NCBI GenBank assembly: GCA_019694685.1
Contig: JAIBBM010000003.1
Coordinates: 91,945 to 155,944 of the forward strand
Source of the DNA: Leptospirales bacterium
GTDB lineage: Bacteria; Spirochaetota; Leptospiria; Leptospirales; Leptonemataceae
DNA: 64,000 nucleotides
Direction of reading: 5' to 3'
Shown: in pieces, positions 16,586 to 25,607 of the stretch
Position numbering within the stretch: the stretch's first letter is position 1
Layout: each line of letters opens with the position of its first letter
Notes under the pieces: generated by a model
Databases searched by the model: none
Seen by the model: only the letters and a program-made list of their open reading frames with translations
What the model was told of the DNA's origin: nothing
Translations under genes and position numbers: made by a program

Positions 16586-16921
16586 TTACCTGGATCCTCC
16601 TGTCTCCTTTGACGCGATCATTCGAAAGAATTCCTGATAGCAAGTTTGCATCCTGCTCGCGGCACGATTGTCAAGGGAATAGAAGGAGCGCAACCCTTCC
16701 ACATCCAGGCGAATCAAGCCACCCGAAGTAAGTTCTCTCAAGTGACGTGAGACGGTTGCCTGCGCGAAAGGAAGTGCTTCCACAATCTCTCCGCATGTCA
16801 TGAATTCGCGCTTCGCAAGAAGCTTCAAAATCCTGGGTCTCGCAGGGTGCGACAAAAGCCGACCGAAGCGTGCAATATCGCGGACTTGTTCTGAGAAATG
16901 AGCTGACGATGCTTTAATCAC
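16586..16921 (-). CDS. ArsR-family transcriptional repressor
   Basis: A 111-residue winged-helix protein: FGRLLSHPARPRILKLLAKREFMTCGEIVEALPFAQATVSRHLRELTSGGLIRLDVEGLRSFYSL. The metal-binding ELCVCDL helix of ArsR/SmtB is replaced by FMTCGEIVEAL with one Cys, so metal sensing is uncertain. The start is GTG at 16921 with no ribosome-binding site. An inverted repeat ATATCG-N8-CGATAT lies directly against the start codon, suggesting tight autoregulation. The divergent neighbour is the MBOAT gene, whose promoter lies about 85 bases beyond. Confidence 0.87.
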   Translation of the reverse strand: MIKASSAHFSEQVRDIARFGRLLSHPARPRILKLLAKREFMTCGEIVEALPFAQATVSRHLRELTSGGLIRLDVEGLRSFYSLDNRAASRMQTCYQEFFRMIASKETGGSR

Positions 16922-16941
16922 ATATCGACTATATGCGATAT
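16922..16941. promoter_or_regulatory. candidate ArsR operator
   Basis: Perfect six-base inverted repeat ATATCG ... CGATAT with an eight-base spacer, abutting the arsR start codon. The position fits an autorepressor site. Confidence 0.5.
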
Positions 16942-17025
16942 ATTGTTTTCAACAATCAGAATTTCTTTCGTAAAGTATTTTTTCCTGACAGAACAGTCAA
17001 AAACTGATTGCGCGAAACGCATTTA

Positions 17026-17054
17026 TTGGAAAGAATTTATCGAGAATATATAGT
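17026..17054 (+). promoter_or_regulatory. candidate promoter of the MBOAT operon
   Basis: TTGGAA (17026-17031) and TATAGT (17049-17054) with a 17-base spacer, 36 bases before the MBOAT start. Confidence 0.5.
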
Positions 17055-17089
17055 TCCTCAACTATTCAGGATTGTAAGGGATTACGGCA

Positions 17090-18526
17090 ATGAGATTTAC
17101 GACGCTCTATTTTCTCTTCTTTTTCGCGCTGGTCTACGTCGTTTTCTGGATCATTCCGCGCAGATTTCGCCCGTATTTAATCTTCGTCGCTTCTCTTGGT
17201 TTTTATGCCGCCTGGTCATGGCAATTCGCTGTCCATCTACTGCTCGTATTGCTGGTGAACTATCTGGCCTTGATCCGGCTCCTGGGTCGTCCACGGCGTT
17301 CCACTCTGGCTTTGATCGTATTACTGAACGTTGTAAACCTGGTGTTCTTTAAGTATTTCTATTTCATACTAGGGACAGCATCGCAAGCAGTGGGAGTGAT
17401 CGGGCCGGAGCGTCTGGACGCGTGGCTGGAACACAATCTTGGTGTGTCTCACATTGTACTGCCATTGGCCATCAGCTTTTATACATTTCAGCTGATCGCT
17501 CTCCAGGTGGATGCTTACCGCGGAAAGATCCCTGAGAGGCCATCCATCATTGAGTATTTGATGTTCAGTCTCTATTTCCCGCATTTCGTAGCCGGGCCCA
17601 TCATGAGGCACTCGGATTTCTTCTATCAACTTCGAAACCTCAAGCCCGACGAAACCAGAATGCTTGACGGTCTCTTGCTCGTTGGCGCAGGTCTGGTAAA
17701 GAAAGTAGTGATTGCGGATAACGTTGATTTTGTTCTGAAGCCAGTGTTTGCAAATCCTGGCGGATACGATTGGTCAACGAATTTGATGGCGGCCCTTGGC
17801 TTTGCTGCGCGCATCTACTGCGATTTTTCTGGCTACACGGATATCGCGCGTGGTTCCAGCAAGATGCTTGGCCTGGATATTCCGGAAAATTTTAAAGCAC
17901 CCTTTTTGTCTGCGTCGGTAGGAGAGTTCTGGAATCGCTGGCATGTAACTCTGATGATGTGGTTGCGAGACTACGTTTATATTCCTCTGGGTGGGTCCAG
18001 GAGATCGCCTGCGCGTAATTATGCGAACTTGATTTTGACCATGGCTCTTTCAGGCCTCTGGCATGGAGCAAGTTTTACGTTTCTGCTCTGGGGGCTCTGG
18101 AATGGAGTATTCGTGAGTATTGAGAAGCTTCTGGGCGTGCGCACAGAGTTCGAACCCGGATTCATCAGAGATGGATTTGTTTCAAGCGTCGCCCGACTTG
18201 CATTCCGGTTTGGCGGAATGGTATATGCTTACTTAGTATTCGCGTTGGGGTTGATCCTGTTTAATTCGCAAAGTCTCCAAAGTGCGATGAACATGTACGG
18301 ACAGATTTTCTTTTTGCGTAGTGGCGCGGAATGGCCACACACGGAGTATGTGTTCAACATCGTCGCCATCACTCTTTTGTTTAACATAGTACAATCTCGG
18401 AAGCAGTTTCACATACCGGTTGGATGGAAGAGTTATCCGGTGCTTGGGGCTCTGGGTCTGGTTGTATTGCTATTGTTGGGTTCTTTTCCGCCGGGAACCA
18501 CGGACTTTATCTACTTTCAATTTTGA
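17090..18526 (+). CDS. MBOAT family membrane-bound O-acyltransferase (AlgI-like), copy 1
   Basis: A 478-residue polytopic inner-membrane protein that probably moves acyl groups to an envelope glycan or lipid. AlgI/DltB-type signatures are LPLAISFYTFQLIALQVDAYRG, YFPHFVAGPIMRHSDF, IYCDFSGYTDIARGSSKMLGLDIPENFKAPF, FWNRWHVTLMMWLRDYVYIPLGGSRRS and the active SGLWHGAS with invariant His325. About ten hydrophobic segments are visible. It begins a three-gene operon with a DUF1574 protein and an SGNH hydrolase, spaced 9 and 5 bases. The second copy at 57608 shares the same motifs almost residue for residue. Confidence 0.93.
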   Translation: MRFTTLYFLFFFALVYVVFWIIPRRFRPYLIFVASLGFYAAWSWQFAVHLLLVLLVNYLALIRLLGRPRRSTLALIVLLNVVNLVFFKYFYFILGTASQAVGVIGPERLDAWLEHNLGVSHIVLPLAISFYTFQLIALQVDAYRGKIPERPSIIEYLMFSLYFPHFVAGPIMRHSDFFYQLRNLKPDETRMLDGLLLVGAGLVKKVVIADNVDFVLKPVFANPGGYDWSTNLMAALGFAARIYCDFSGYTDIARGSSKMLGLDIPENFKAPFLSASVGEFWNRWHVTLMMWLRDYVYIPLGGSRRSPARNYANLILTMALSGLWHGASFTFLLWGLWNGVFVSIEKLLGVRTEFEPGFIRDGFVSSVARLAFRFGGMVYAYLVFALGLILFNSQSLQSAMNMYGQIFFLRSGAEWPHTEYVFNIVAITLLFNIVQSRKQFHIPVGWKSYPVLGALGLVVLLLLGSFPPGTTDFIYFQF

Positions 18527-18535
18527 GGATGCGAC

Positions 18536-19672
18536 ATGGAATTTCTGAAGAACCCTTTCCTCGTTCGACCTTTCATCATCCTGGGAATTGTGCTCGGATT
18601 GGACAAACTTCTCCTATTGCAAGCCGTGCGAGAATACACTACATCTTACATGCACATTGAAGATCACTTCTATGACACGCGCGAAGACTTACTCAATCAC
18701 TTGAAGGAACACTATACTGCCAGAAAAGCCGCCGGCGAAAAGCTGGGTTTGATTTTTGGAACGTCACGATCCGGAGAATTTGATAGCGCAGAGATTTCGA
18801 AAATAGCACCAAAGACCTATACGTATAATTTTAGCGCGCCTCAGGCTGGTCATTCTTACCATGCGTACTGGTTGCAGAGGATTCTGGAGCAGAATATTCG
18901 TCCGGACTTTGTTCTTCTGGAGTCAGATCCAATTACATTGTCGCCTAACGCGAATCGTTTTCCGATCAAGCACTCTCTGGATATTTCTTTTTTGTTGAAG
19001 CACATTGACTTTGATTCTGACGCGTCTCCGTGGAGGAACGGAGGAGGATTTTCTACCGAACATTTTGAGAGATTTCTGTTGAGCCGTATGTTTGCGGCCT
19101 ACAGATTCCCGGTCGATTTGCGTGCCGCTGCCAGGAATCGCGAATCGCACATCATGCCGGTTGGACCAGGAATCCAGATGGTCACAGGTCTTGAGATACG
19201 AAGAGCCATGCTTGCTCAGATGAAAGAGGCCAGCATTCGAAATCTGGGCGGAATCCCAAATCCACATGCGCTTGAACTTCCAGAGAATCTCATGAACAGG
19301 GATGCAGAAACCATGGCTTCGCTTCACCTGCCTCGGCCGTATCATACTGGCCGTGCGCAGACCAGGTTGTTTCGCGAAATGCTGGAAGGGTTGGCTCGCG
19401 AATCCATTCCGACTGTAGTGTTCTGGCCGCCGGTAGTCTCAAGATTTCGCGAAATTATGAGAGAAACGGGAGCTCAGGACATGGCCCGGTCCGGCACGAC
19501 GGAGATCATCGAGCGGCTGGGGAAGGACTATCCGAAAGCGAAACTGCGTTTCGTGGAGGCGGATTCGAAAGGCATGCAGTGTAGAATCTTTTTTGATTCT
19601 ATTCACATTGCGGGTAAATGCTACCCCGAGCTTACGAAACTCTTGCTCAAAGAGATCCAGAGTGATTTGTAG
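18536..19672 (+). CDS. DUF1574 protein (SGNH-like acyltransferase partner), copy 1
   Basis: A 378-residue protein with a single N-terminal membrane anchor (residues about 10-30) and an exported domain. LIFGTSRSGEF (Ser77 or Ser79) resembles the SGNH nucleophile block, and the C-terminal DSIHIAGKC supplies an Asp-x-x-His pair. The family DUF1574 is mainly known from Leptospira. By analogy with AlgJ/AlgX, it may complete the O-acetyl or acyl transfer begun by the MBOAT partner, but this is inference. It sits 9 bases after the MBOAT stop and 5 bases before the SGNH gene. Confidence 0.85.
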   Translation: MEFLKNPFLVRPFIILGIVLGLDKLLLLQAVREYTTSYMHIEDHFYDTREDLLNHLKEHYTARKAAGEKLGLIFGTSRSGEFDSAEISKIAPKTYTYNFSAPQAGHSYHAYWLQRILEQNIRPDFVLLESDPITLSPNANRFPIKHSLDISFLLKHIDFDSDASPWRNGGGFSTEHFERFLLSRMFAAYRFPVDLRAAARNRESHIMPVGPGIQMVTGLEIRRAMLAQMKEASIRNLGGIPNPHALELPENLMNRDAETMASLHLPRPYHTGRAQTRLFREMLEGLARESIPTVVFWPPVVSRFREIMRETGAQDMARSGTTEIIERLGKDYPKAKLRFVEADSKGMQCRIFFDSIHIAGKCYPELTKLLLKEIQSDL

Positions 19673-19677
19673 GAAAA

Positions 19678-20388
19678 ATGCACCGTGCGATCCTGGTACT
19701 GACCATTGCTTGTTGTTCGTGCAACTCAGTTAAACACGAATGCAATCCTCTTCCGCCTGCGCCGCACTCGGTTGCTGTTCTAGGGGATTCTCGCATCTTT
19801 GATCCCACTCCAAAGAATTTTGCGGGGTTTGCCAATTACCTGAATCAGGACGCAACTTTTAAATACTTTAGGAATACTACCTTTACTTCTGAAGATTCAG
19901 ACCCTCGCACGAGCACGAGAACTCCCGGCAGCGACATTTACAGCAGTGTGGGGAACACAACAGCATATGCTCTTCACAATCTTCCGCGCGTTCTGGCCGG
20001 TCCTCACGATGCGATGCTCATTCATCTTGGAGTGAATTCAACCGGGGATCCAATCGGCGCTTCGCGTGATCTTGCAGCCATTGCGGAATCTGCGCGTGCA
20101 AAGTCCTGGCAGGTATACATTGTAACAGTTGGGCCATGGAGAGGGTATCCAACGTGGACTCAGCTTTACCAGGACGGAACAGACGGCATCAATCGATGGA
20201 TTCGAGATCAGGGCGTGCGATACTCTGTGATTGATGTGCAGCCTGTGGTGGAAGACAGGGAACATCTTCAATACTTGCGCGCGGACTATACCTGGGACAA
20301 GCTCCACTATACATCGATTGCGCACAGCGCGATCGCGGCGGATTGGATTTCACACATCAAGACAAAGGGGTGTGGGTGGGACCTCTGA
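19678..20388 (+). CDS. SGNH/GDSL-type lipoprotein hydrolase
   Basis: A 236-residue lipoprotein (ACCSC, Cys15 or earlier). Block I is AVLGDSRIF with Ser38. LIHLGVNSTGD carries the block III Asn and DKLHYT near residue 215 gives the Asp-x-x-His. It is therefore probably an active esterase or acyltransferase in the periplasm. It is the last gene of the MBOAT triad. Substrate unknown. An alternative is a third, diverged DUF1574-like partner. Confidence 0.82.
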   Translation: MHRAILVLTIACCSCNSVKHECNPLPPAPHSVAVLGDSRIFDPTPKNFAGFANYLNQDATFKYFRNTTFTSEDSDPRTSTRTPGSDIYSSVGNTTAYALHNLPRVLAGPHDAMLIHLGVNSTGDPIGASRDLAAIAESARAKSWQVYIVTVGPWRGYPTWTQLYQDGTDGINRWIRDQGVRYSVIDVQPVVEDREHLQYLRADYTWDKLHYTSIAHSAIAADWISHIKTKGCGWDL

Positions 20389-20490
20389 AGGGTTCGCCAG
20401 GTCTGGTTTTAGCCCGGAAAACTCAGTTTTTCACTCCTTTCGCCCCGATTGCCTTCAAATCGGCATGCCCCCGCTCCGAAAATACAAACA

Positions 20491-21615
20491 GTGAAGTTCC
20501 AGTTGCCCGACCTGTCTCCCCTTGCAGCCATCCAAGCCCTCGCGGAGCGCGTGGGTGCAGTTTCGTTTGCCATCCAGACAAGCTGGGGTCCTTTCTTTGT
20601 AAACCTGGACCGCATTGTCATCATTTCTATCTTTCTGATTCTAGCCGGGGCTGCACTATTGATTCTATGGGCCGTTATGCGATCTTATGCACCAGCACCT
20701 GAAACAGAACCAGAAATAGAATCGATCGCGACTGCAGAACCAGTCGAAGCCCCTGCTGAAATTCCTGAGCTTCAAACAATTTCGAGACAGGATGCACTGA
20801 GAATTCGACCTGAATTCTTCATGAGAAAGGTTTCAGACGAACTATCCAGACACCTTTCCTTCGCGTCCAGCATTGATGAATTGCTGCGAGCTTTCTTGAT
20901 TCACGCCAGTTCCGTATGCGATGGCATTCTAACTGTTTTTCTGCGAAACGAACAGGGCGATATGGTTCCTCGTTTGAGAAGCCAGGGCAAGATAGTTCTC
21001 GGTGGCGATTTTTCGCGTGTGCTTTCTGAAACAAACGTGGGTCATACCGGATTTGAGATTCTCGCAAGCGGCAAGCCCGTGATGTCTGAAGATGGACGTC
21101 AGGCGGCATTCTCAATCGATTCACCAACGGAGATTGCCGGGTTTTTACTTCTCGAATCTGAACATGCATCTGATCTTAAGGTACTATCCAGGCTGCATGA
21201 CATGTGCTATCAGTTCAGTCTCTTCATGTATGAAAAGATCCATCAAATAGAAAACCAGGCTCATAGCGGGACAAGCGGTCGACTTCAACTTGAATCTGCG
21301 CTTCGCGTTCTTTCGCAAGCATCCGCGGCATTTTCTCTTACAATCTGCGAATTTTCTGAAGGGAAGCCCGATATATCCGGTGATTTGATTTTCTGCGAAG
21401 GCAATCGTCTGTATGTGCTTGGCGGAGTTGAATCGGAACGTACTCTTGACGCCAGATTTGCATCCTGGATTCACAGATGCGGTCCTGCGAGTATTGGGAT
21501 TGCTGTTTCTATGGGCCAGGAAGAGCCTGCGAAAATTTTTGACCGAGCGCTGCGTGCCCTGGAGAATGCGAAAGCCGCAGGACTCAACCACTACCGTATA
21601 CTCCAGGCTGCCTGA
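20491..21615 (+). CDS. membrane protein with GAF-like and degenerate GGDEF domains
   Basis: About 374 residues. One membrane helix (IVIISIFLILAGAALLILWAV), an acidic Pro-rich linker, a GAF-like region (HLSFASSIDELLRAFLIHASSVCDGILTVFLRN ... EIAGFLLLE) and a C-terminal fold that ends like a GGDEF domain (GIAVSMG ... IFDRALRALENAKAAGLNHYRI). The GGDEF catalytic motif is absent; the equivalent place reads EGNRLYV. It is probably a sensor or binding scaffold, not a cyclase. The GTG start at 20491 is a guess; TTG at 20449 is also open. No clear Shine-Dalgarno sequence. It overlaps the CheX-like gene as TGATG. Confidence 0.7.
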   Translation: MKFQLPDLSPLAAIQALAERVGAVSFAIQTSWGPFFVNLDRIVIISIFLILAGAALLILWAVMRSYAPAPETEPEIESIATAEPVEAPAEIPELQTISRQDALRIRPEFFMRKVSDELSRHLSFASSIDELLRAFLIHASSVCDGILTVFLRNEQGDMVPRLRSQGKIVLGGDFSRVLSETNVGHTGFEILASGKPVMSEDGRQAAFSIDSPTEIAGFLLLESEHASDLKVLSRLHDMCYQFSLFMYEKIHQIENQAHSGTSGRLQLESALRVLSQASAAFSLTICEFSEGKPDISGDLIFCEGNRLYVLGGVESERTLDARFASWIHRCGPASIGIAVSMGQEEPAKIFDRALRALENAKAAGLNHYRILQAA

Positions 21616-22115
21616 TGGATCCGTTGTTAGACGAGAAGGTCGTTCTGACTCTCGGACGCGCATTTACCGAACACATGAAGAACACTCTGTTCGTGAGTGC
21701 AGAAAAGGAGGCTTACGGGCCTTCGAAGAATGAAGGAATCTGCGCAGAGAGCTGTAGCGGAATCGGTTTTACCGGCGAACTCAATGGCATGATGTATCTT
21801 TGTATGGACGGATATACGAAGATGAAGCTGCTTCCTCGCATTGCGGAGAGATACCAGATCGATGCGGGACAACGAGGCATGGCAGATTCAGTTCTACTCG
21901 AATTTTCAAACCAGATCGCTTCTAACATTCTAAGCGAACTTCGTGATGGCGGTTATCATCTTGAACTTCAGCCGCCAGAGAGTCTCAATCATAAGATTGT
22001 GCCTATTGATCTCAAACGCAATCGCCAGTACATTCTCATATTCTTCCTGAGAGATCGAAGAATGAAACGATACCTGGGACGGGCGACTCTGGTTTTGACT
22101 CTCGAGAAATATTGA
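21615..22115 (+). CDS. CheX/CheC-like phosphatase domain protein
   Basis: A 166-residue protein with the CheX fold pattern GFTGELNGMMYLCMDGYTKMKLLPRIAERY ... ADSVLLEFSNQIASNILSEL. The ExxN phosphatase motif is Glu96-x-x-Asn99. CheX and CheC dephosphorylate CheY-P; here the gene is coupled to a membrane GAF/pseudo-GGDEF protein rather than chemotaxis genes. Only one ExxN motif is present, as in CheX. The role could be in a separate phospho-signalling path. No receiver-domain gene is in the window. Confidence 0.8.
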   Translation: MDPLLDEKVVLTLGRAFTEHMKNTLFVSAEKEAYGPSKNEGICAESCSGIGFTGELNGMMYLCMDGYTKMKLLPRIAERYQIDAGQRGMADSVLLEFSNQIASNILSELRDGGYHLELQPPESLNHKIVPIDLKRNRQYILIFFLRDRRMKRYLGRATLVLTLEKY

Positions 22116-22140
22116 AAACGACAACATTTCTCAAAAGCGC

Positions 22141-22177
22141 TTGACGTTCCTTTTGTATACCTTACTGTGTATTGTAT
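22141..22177 (+). promoter_or_regulatory. promoter/operator of the CsoR-family gene
   Basis: TTGACG (22141-22146), 16 bases, TACTGT (22163-22168). The region contains TATACC and GTATAT half-sites. TTGACG with a 16-base spacer also occurs at 27001. Transcription would begin just a few bases before the ATG at 22178, and there is no Shine-Dalgarno sequence, so the mRNA may be leaderless. Confidence 0.45.
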
Positions 22178-22462
22178 ATGAAACAGGTCGCATCCACAGA
22201 CGAATTGCAACAACTTGTCAATCGATTGAGTCGCGCGCAGGGGCAACTGGAAGGCATCAAAAAACGCCTGGTAGCCGGCGCCCAACCGGATTGCAAGCAG
22301 ACCATTCATCAGCTCAAAGCAGCTCATCGCGCGATCACGGAGTTTGCAGAAGCATATGTTCTACACTACTTCGAGCAGTGCGTCACTGAGTCGGATCAAC
22401 CACCGGATCGCAAAGTAGAAAAAAATCTGCGCGAAGCAATCAGCGCGGCGTTCACGCTCTGA
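22178..22462 (+). CDS. CsoR/FrmR-family repressor, C-Tyr-C type (CstR-like)
   Basis: A 94-residue all-helical DUF156 repressor: LVNRLSRAQGQLEGIKKRLVAG ... DCKQTIHQLKAAHRAITEFAEAYVLHYFEQCV. Cys39 and Cys68 are 29 residues apart as in CsoR (36/65). The residue at the position of the copper-ligand His61 is Tyr64, with a His one place earlier. Lack of that His is typical of CstR persulfide sensors rather than copper sensors. The nearby CoA-disulfide reductase-rhodanese operon fits sulfur sensing. ATG at 22178 is preferred to TTG at 22172. The 3' end overlaps the convergent RND gene by 11 bases. Confidence 0.85.
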   Translation: MKQVASTDELQQLVNRLSRAQGQLEGIKKRLVAGAQPDCKQTIHQLKAAHRAITEFAEAYVLHYFEQCVTESDQPPDRKVEKNLREAISAAFTL

Positions 22463-25400
22463 TCGCCGCTCTTGATTTTCCTATAAACCAGTGGTATAGT
22501 ACCGGGACCGCAATGCGACTGATCAAAGTCGCAGCCACTTCTCCGAACATCAAACTCAGTGCGAGCCCCTGAAAGATTGGATCAAACAGGATCACGGCTG
22601 TTCCCACAACCACAGCTGCAGCTGTTAAAAGCATGGGACGAAATCGCGTGATGCCTGCTTGAATGACCGCTTCTTTCAGCTCCGCTCCTTCTTCGATTTG
22701 GTGTTCTATGAAATCCACAAGTATGATCGAGTTTCGCACGATGATCCCGGCCCCCGCAATGAATCCAATCATTGAAGTCGCGGTGAAGTAGGCGCCAAAT
22801 GCTGCGTGGCCCGGCAGAATTCCTATCAAGCTGATTGGAATCGGTGCCATGATCACAAGCGGAACAGCATAACTCTTAAACCACCCGGTCACGAGAACAT
22901 AAATCAGGACGAGCACAGCTGCGAAGGCAAGGCCCAGATCGCGAAACACCTCGTAGGTGATGTACCATTCTCCATCCCATTTTACAACGGGCTGGTCCAT
23001 GTTCCAGGGCACGTCTACTGTCTGAAGCTGGAAGGGAATCTTTGGACCCAGGCTCATGATTCCGTACACAGGAGCTTCTTCCGCTCCGGAAAGTTCTGAG
23101 ACCACATACGAAACAGGTTTGAGATTCTTGCGATGCAAGGTTTCAAATGTTTTGATCTGTGGATTTCCAAACACCTGGTCTAGATTTGCGGTTCCCGCTT
23201 CTCTTGTAGCAATTGTCTGTCCGCGAAACGGAGAAGCACCGGAGCGCGCAGATTGCGCGAGAGAGAGATCTACCGTTTTGATCTCCGGACTGTTGGATTC
23301 CGCGAGCGAAACAATGGGCGTTTCAGAAAACGTAAGAAGAGAGGCCTGGGATGCGTCACTTGCGTTAATTCCGAGGAGTGCTCCTCCATTTACATTGAAG
23401 TTATACACGCGCCGGTCTCTCTCCGGTCTCCAGGAGTAGTCCAGATCCACGACCGATTTCTCCGCAGCAAAAATCTGCTGCACGGTGCGTGCTGCTTTTT
23501 CACGAGAGAGATTGTCCGGACCGTAGACTTCTGCAACGAGCGTTGCCATCACCGGCGGACCAGGAGGAATTTCGAGGACCTTGGATAGTGCGTTGTGCGC
23601 GCGCGCGAAATCGGCGATTCGCGGGCGGATTTCCTCGATGATTTCGTGGCTCTTCTTTTTGCGATGATCTTTGTCTTTCAGAACTACTTGCAGATCCGTT
23701 TTGTAATCCTGCGCGCGAAGGAAGGTGTGCTTTACCAGGCCGGAGAATGAATACGGAGCACTTTCTCCGGCGAAGATTTGAACGCGTTCCACATCTGGAT
23801 GCTTCAGCAGTTCCTGAGCAAGCAACACAGACTCTGCGGAAGATTTTTCGAGCGGAGTAGACGCCGGGTAGTCCAGAAGAACCTGGAATTCATTCTTATT
23901 ATCAAAGGGGAGCATCTTTACTTTCACAGCTTTGCTTGCAATCAGTCCCATGCTCGCAAGCAGTAGGAAAACAGTCACACCTCCAAAAACAAGCGCACTC
24001 TTCTTTTTAGACAGCAGTGTTCGCATCACTTTGTCGTAAAGAGCGTCCAGTTTGCTTGCCTTTGTTTCAGAATGCGTATGCTTTTTCAAAAGTCGCACGG
24101 CGGCCCATGGAGTAACAATGAAAGCAACGAGCAGAGAAAGAATCATGGCAAAGCTTGCACCAACTGGAATTGGTTTCATGTAGGGTCCCATCAGACCGCG
24201 AACAAACATCATGGGCAGAATCGCCGCAATGACCGTGAATGTTGCGAGAATTGTTGGATTTCCCACCTCTGCCACAGCGCGCAGGGTAGCCTGGGCCGCA
24301 GAAAGGTGAGGGCTTTCCCGTAGATGCCTCTCCACGTTTTCGACCACTACAATGGCGTCATCCACCAGAATACCAATAGAGAAGATAAGAGCGAATAACG
24401 TGACTCGATTCAATGTATAGCCCATGAAATAGTAAATTCCAAGTGTTAGAGCAAGAGTTACCGGAATTGTGAGCGAGACCACGGCGGAAGCCCTGAGTCC
24501 CATGGTAATTGCGATCAGTACGCCCACGGAAATGGTTGCAATGATCAAGTGTTCTATCAGTTCACTCGATTTGTCCTTCGCTGATTGTCCGTAATTCCGC
24601 ATAACGGTCATATGGATGTCCGATGGAAGAGTGGACGCGAATCGTTCAGCGCGCTTCATCACGTCTACGGACAATTCGGCTGCGTTGGTTCCTTTTCTCT
24701 TCGCGAATGAGAGAGAGACTGCGTTCGATTTTCCAGTGTGGTCCATGACGTAGGACAGGCGAGATCGTTCCTCCGGGCCATCTGTGACTGTCGCCACGTC
24801 TCCGACTCGCACAACCAGGCCGGCCCGCTGGCCTACACCGGTTCGAGCCACGTCCTGAGCAGTAGACAGGAGTCCTCCCGCCTCAACAGAAACAACATTG
24901 TCTTTCCCCCAGTTTTTTCCAGATAGAACTCCTTCATGATTCGCCTTGAGCGCGTGTGCGACGTCGAGGATGGAGACCCCCGCCGCTGAACTTCGTGCAG
25001 GATCTACTACAACGCGGATGGATTGCTTTCTTCCGCCATAGATATCAACGCGACTGATGTCAGGTGTGCCAGCCAGATCTCGCGCCAGCGGAGAGACAAC
25101 AGATCGCAATGAGAAGTCATCGCGAGTGCTAGACTGAAATGTGAGAACCAGGAATGGAACATCATCGATGGAGTAAGATTTCACAAGAGGTTGAGATGCT
25201 TCCTGTGGGAGTGAGCTACGGATCTCCATGATCTTGTGATGCACTTTTACAAGCGACGGCTCTACAGGTTCACCAACCTTGAATCGCACAGTGACTAGAC
25301 TGGAATGAGGGCTGGACGCGGAGTAAACATACTCCACTCCTTCTAGACCCCAGACTGCCTTTTCAATCACCTCTGTTACTTTTTGCTCTACTTCATGCGC

Positions 25401-25607
25401 TTCATACCCGGGTAGATTGGTGCGAATGTCGATCATCGGCACGGAGATTTGCGGTTCTTCTTCTTTTGGTGTGAGGTAGACGGACGCAATTCCAAGCACA
25501 AGGCTGGCCACGGCGATGATCGGCGTGAGGTGAGAGTGAAGGAAGTTTCGCGCGAGCGATCCGGCGAATCCAGGATTTGGTTCTTTCACAGGCTGTGCTG
25601 ATTTCAT
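22452..25607 (-). CDS. RND-family efflux transporter (AcrB-like)
   Basis: A 1051-residue proton-driven inner-membrane pump. It has the N-terminal membrane helix, two large periplasmic loops and two six-helix bundles. TM4 carries the proton-relay Asp pair in FALIFSIGILVDDAIVVVENVERHL, followed by ILATFTVIAAILPMMFVRGLMGPYMKPIPVGASFAMILSLLVAFIVTPW. The C-terminal half has FIAGAGIIVRNSIILVDFI. The sequence resembles AcrB/ACR_tran transporters of broad type; the cargo is not evident. It follows the TolC-like gene with a four-base overlap. No periplasmic adaptor gene is adjacent, which is unusual for a tripartite pump. Confidence 0.93.
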   Translation of the reverse strand: MKSAQPVKEPNPGFAGSLARNFLHSHLTPIIAVASLVLGIASVYLTPKEEEPQISVPMIDIRTNLPGYEAHEVEQKVTEVIEKAVWGLEGVEYVYSASSPHSSLVTVRFKVGEPVEPSLVKVHHKIMEIRSSLPQEASQPLVKSYSIDDVPFLVLTFQSSTRDDFSLRSVVSPLARDLAGTPDISRVDIYGGRKQSIRVVVDPARSSAAGVSILDVAHALKANHEGVLSGKNWGKDNVVSVEAGGLLSTAQDVARTGVGQRAGLVVRVGDVATVTDGPEERSRLSYVMDHTGKSNAVSLSFAKRKGTNAAELSVDVMKRAERFASTLPSDIHMTVMRNYGQSAKDKSSELIEHLIIATISVGVLIAITMGLRASAVVSLTIPVTLALTLGIYYFMGYTLNRVTLFALIFSIGILVDDAIVVVENVERHLRESPHLSAAQATLRAVAEVGNPTILATFTVIAAILPMMFVRGLMGPYMKPIPVGASFAMILSLLVAFIVTPWAAVRLLKKHTHSETKASKLDALYDKVMRTLLSKKKSALVFGGVTVFLLLASMGLIASKAVKVKMLPFDNKNEFQVLLDYPASTPLEKSSAESVLLAQELLKHPDVERVQIFAGESAPYSFSGLVKHTFLRAQDYKTDLQVVLKDKDHRKKKSHEIIEEIRPRIADFARAHNALSKVLEIPPGPPVMATLVAEVYGPDNLSREKAARTVQQIFAAEKSVVDLDYSWRPERDRRVYNFNVNGGALLGINASDASQASLLTFSETPIVSLAESNSPEIKTVDLSLAQSARSGASPFRGQTIATREAGTANLDQVFGNPQIKTFETLHRKNLKPVSYVVSELSGAEEAPVYGIMSLGPKIPFQLQTVDVPWNMDQPVVKWDGEWYITYEVFRDLGLAFAAVLVLIYVLVTGWFKSYAVPLVIMAPIPISLIGILPGHAAFGAYFTATSMIGFIAGAGIIVRNSIILVDFIEHQIEEGAELKEAVIQAGITRFRPMLLTAAAVVVGTAVILFDPIFQGLALSLMFGEVAATLISRIAVPVLYHWFIGKSRAAIRA

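Noticed and set aside
22178..22462. Copper-sensing CsoR
   Set aside because: The His ligand position is Tyr and the neighbourhood is about sulfur, not copper export. Copper sensing is not excluded but is less likely.
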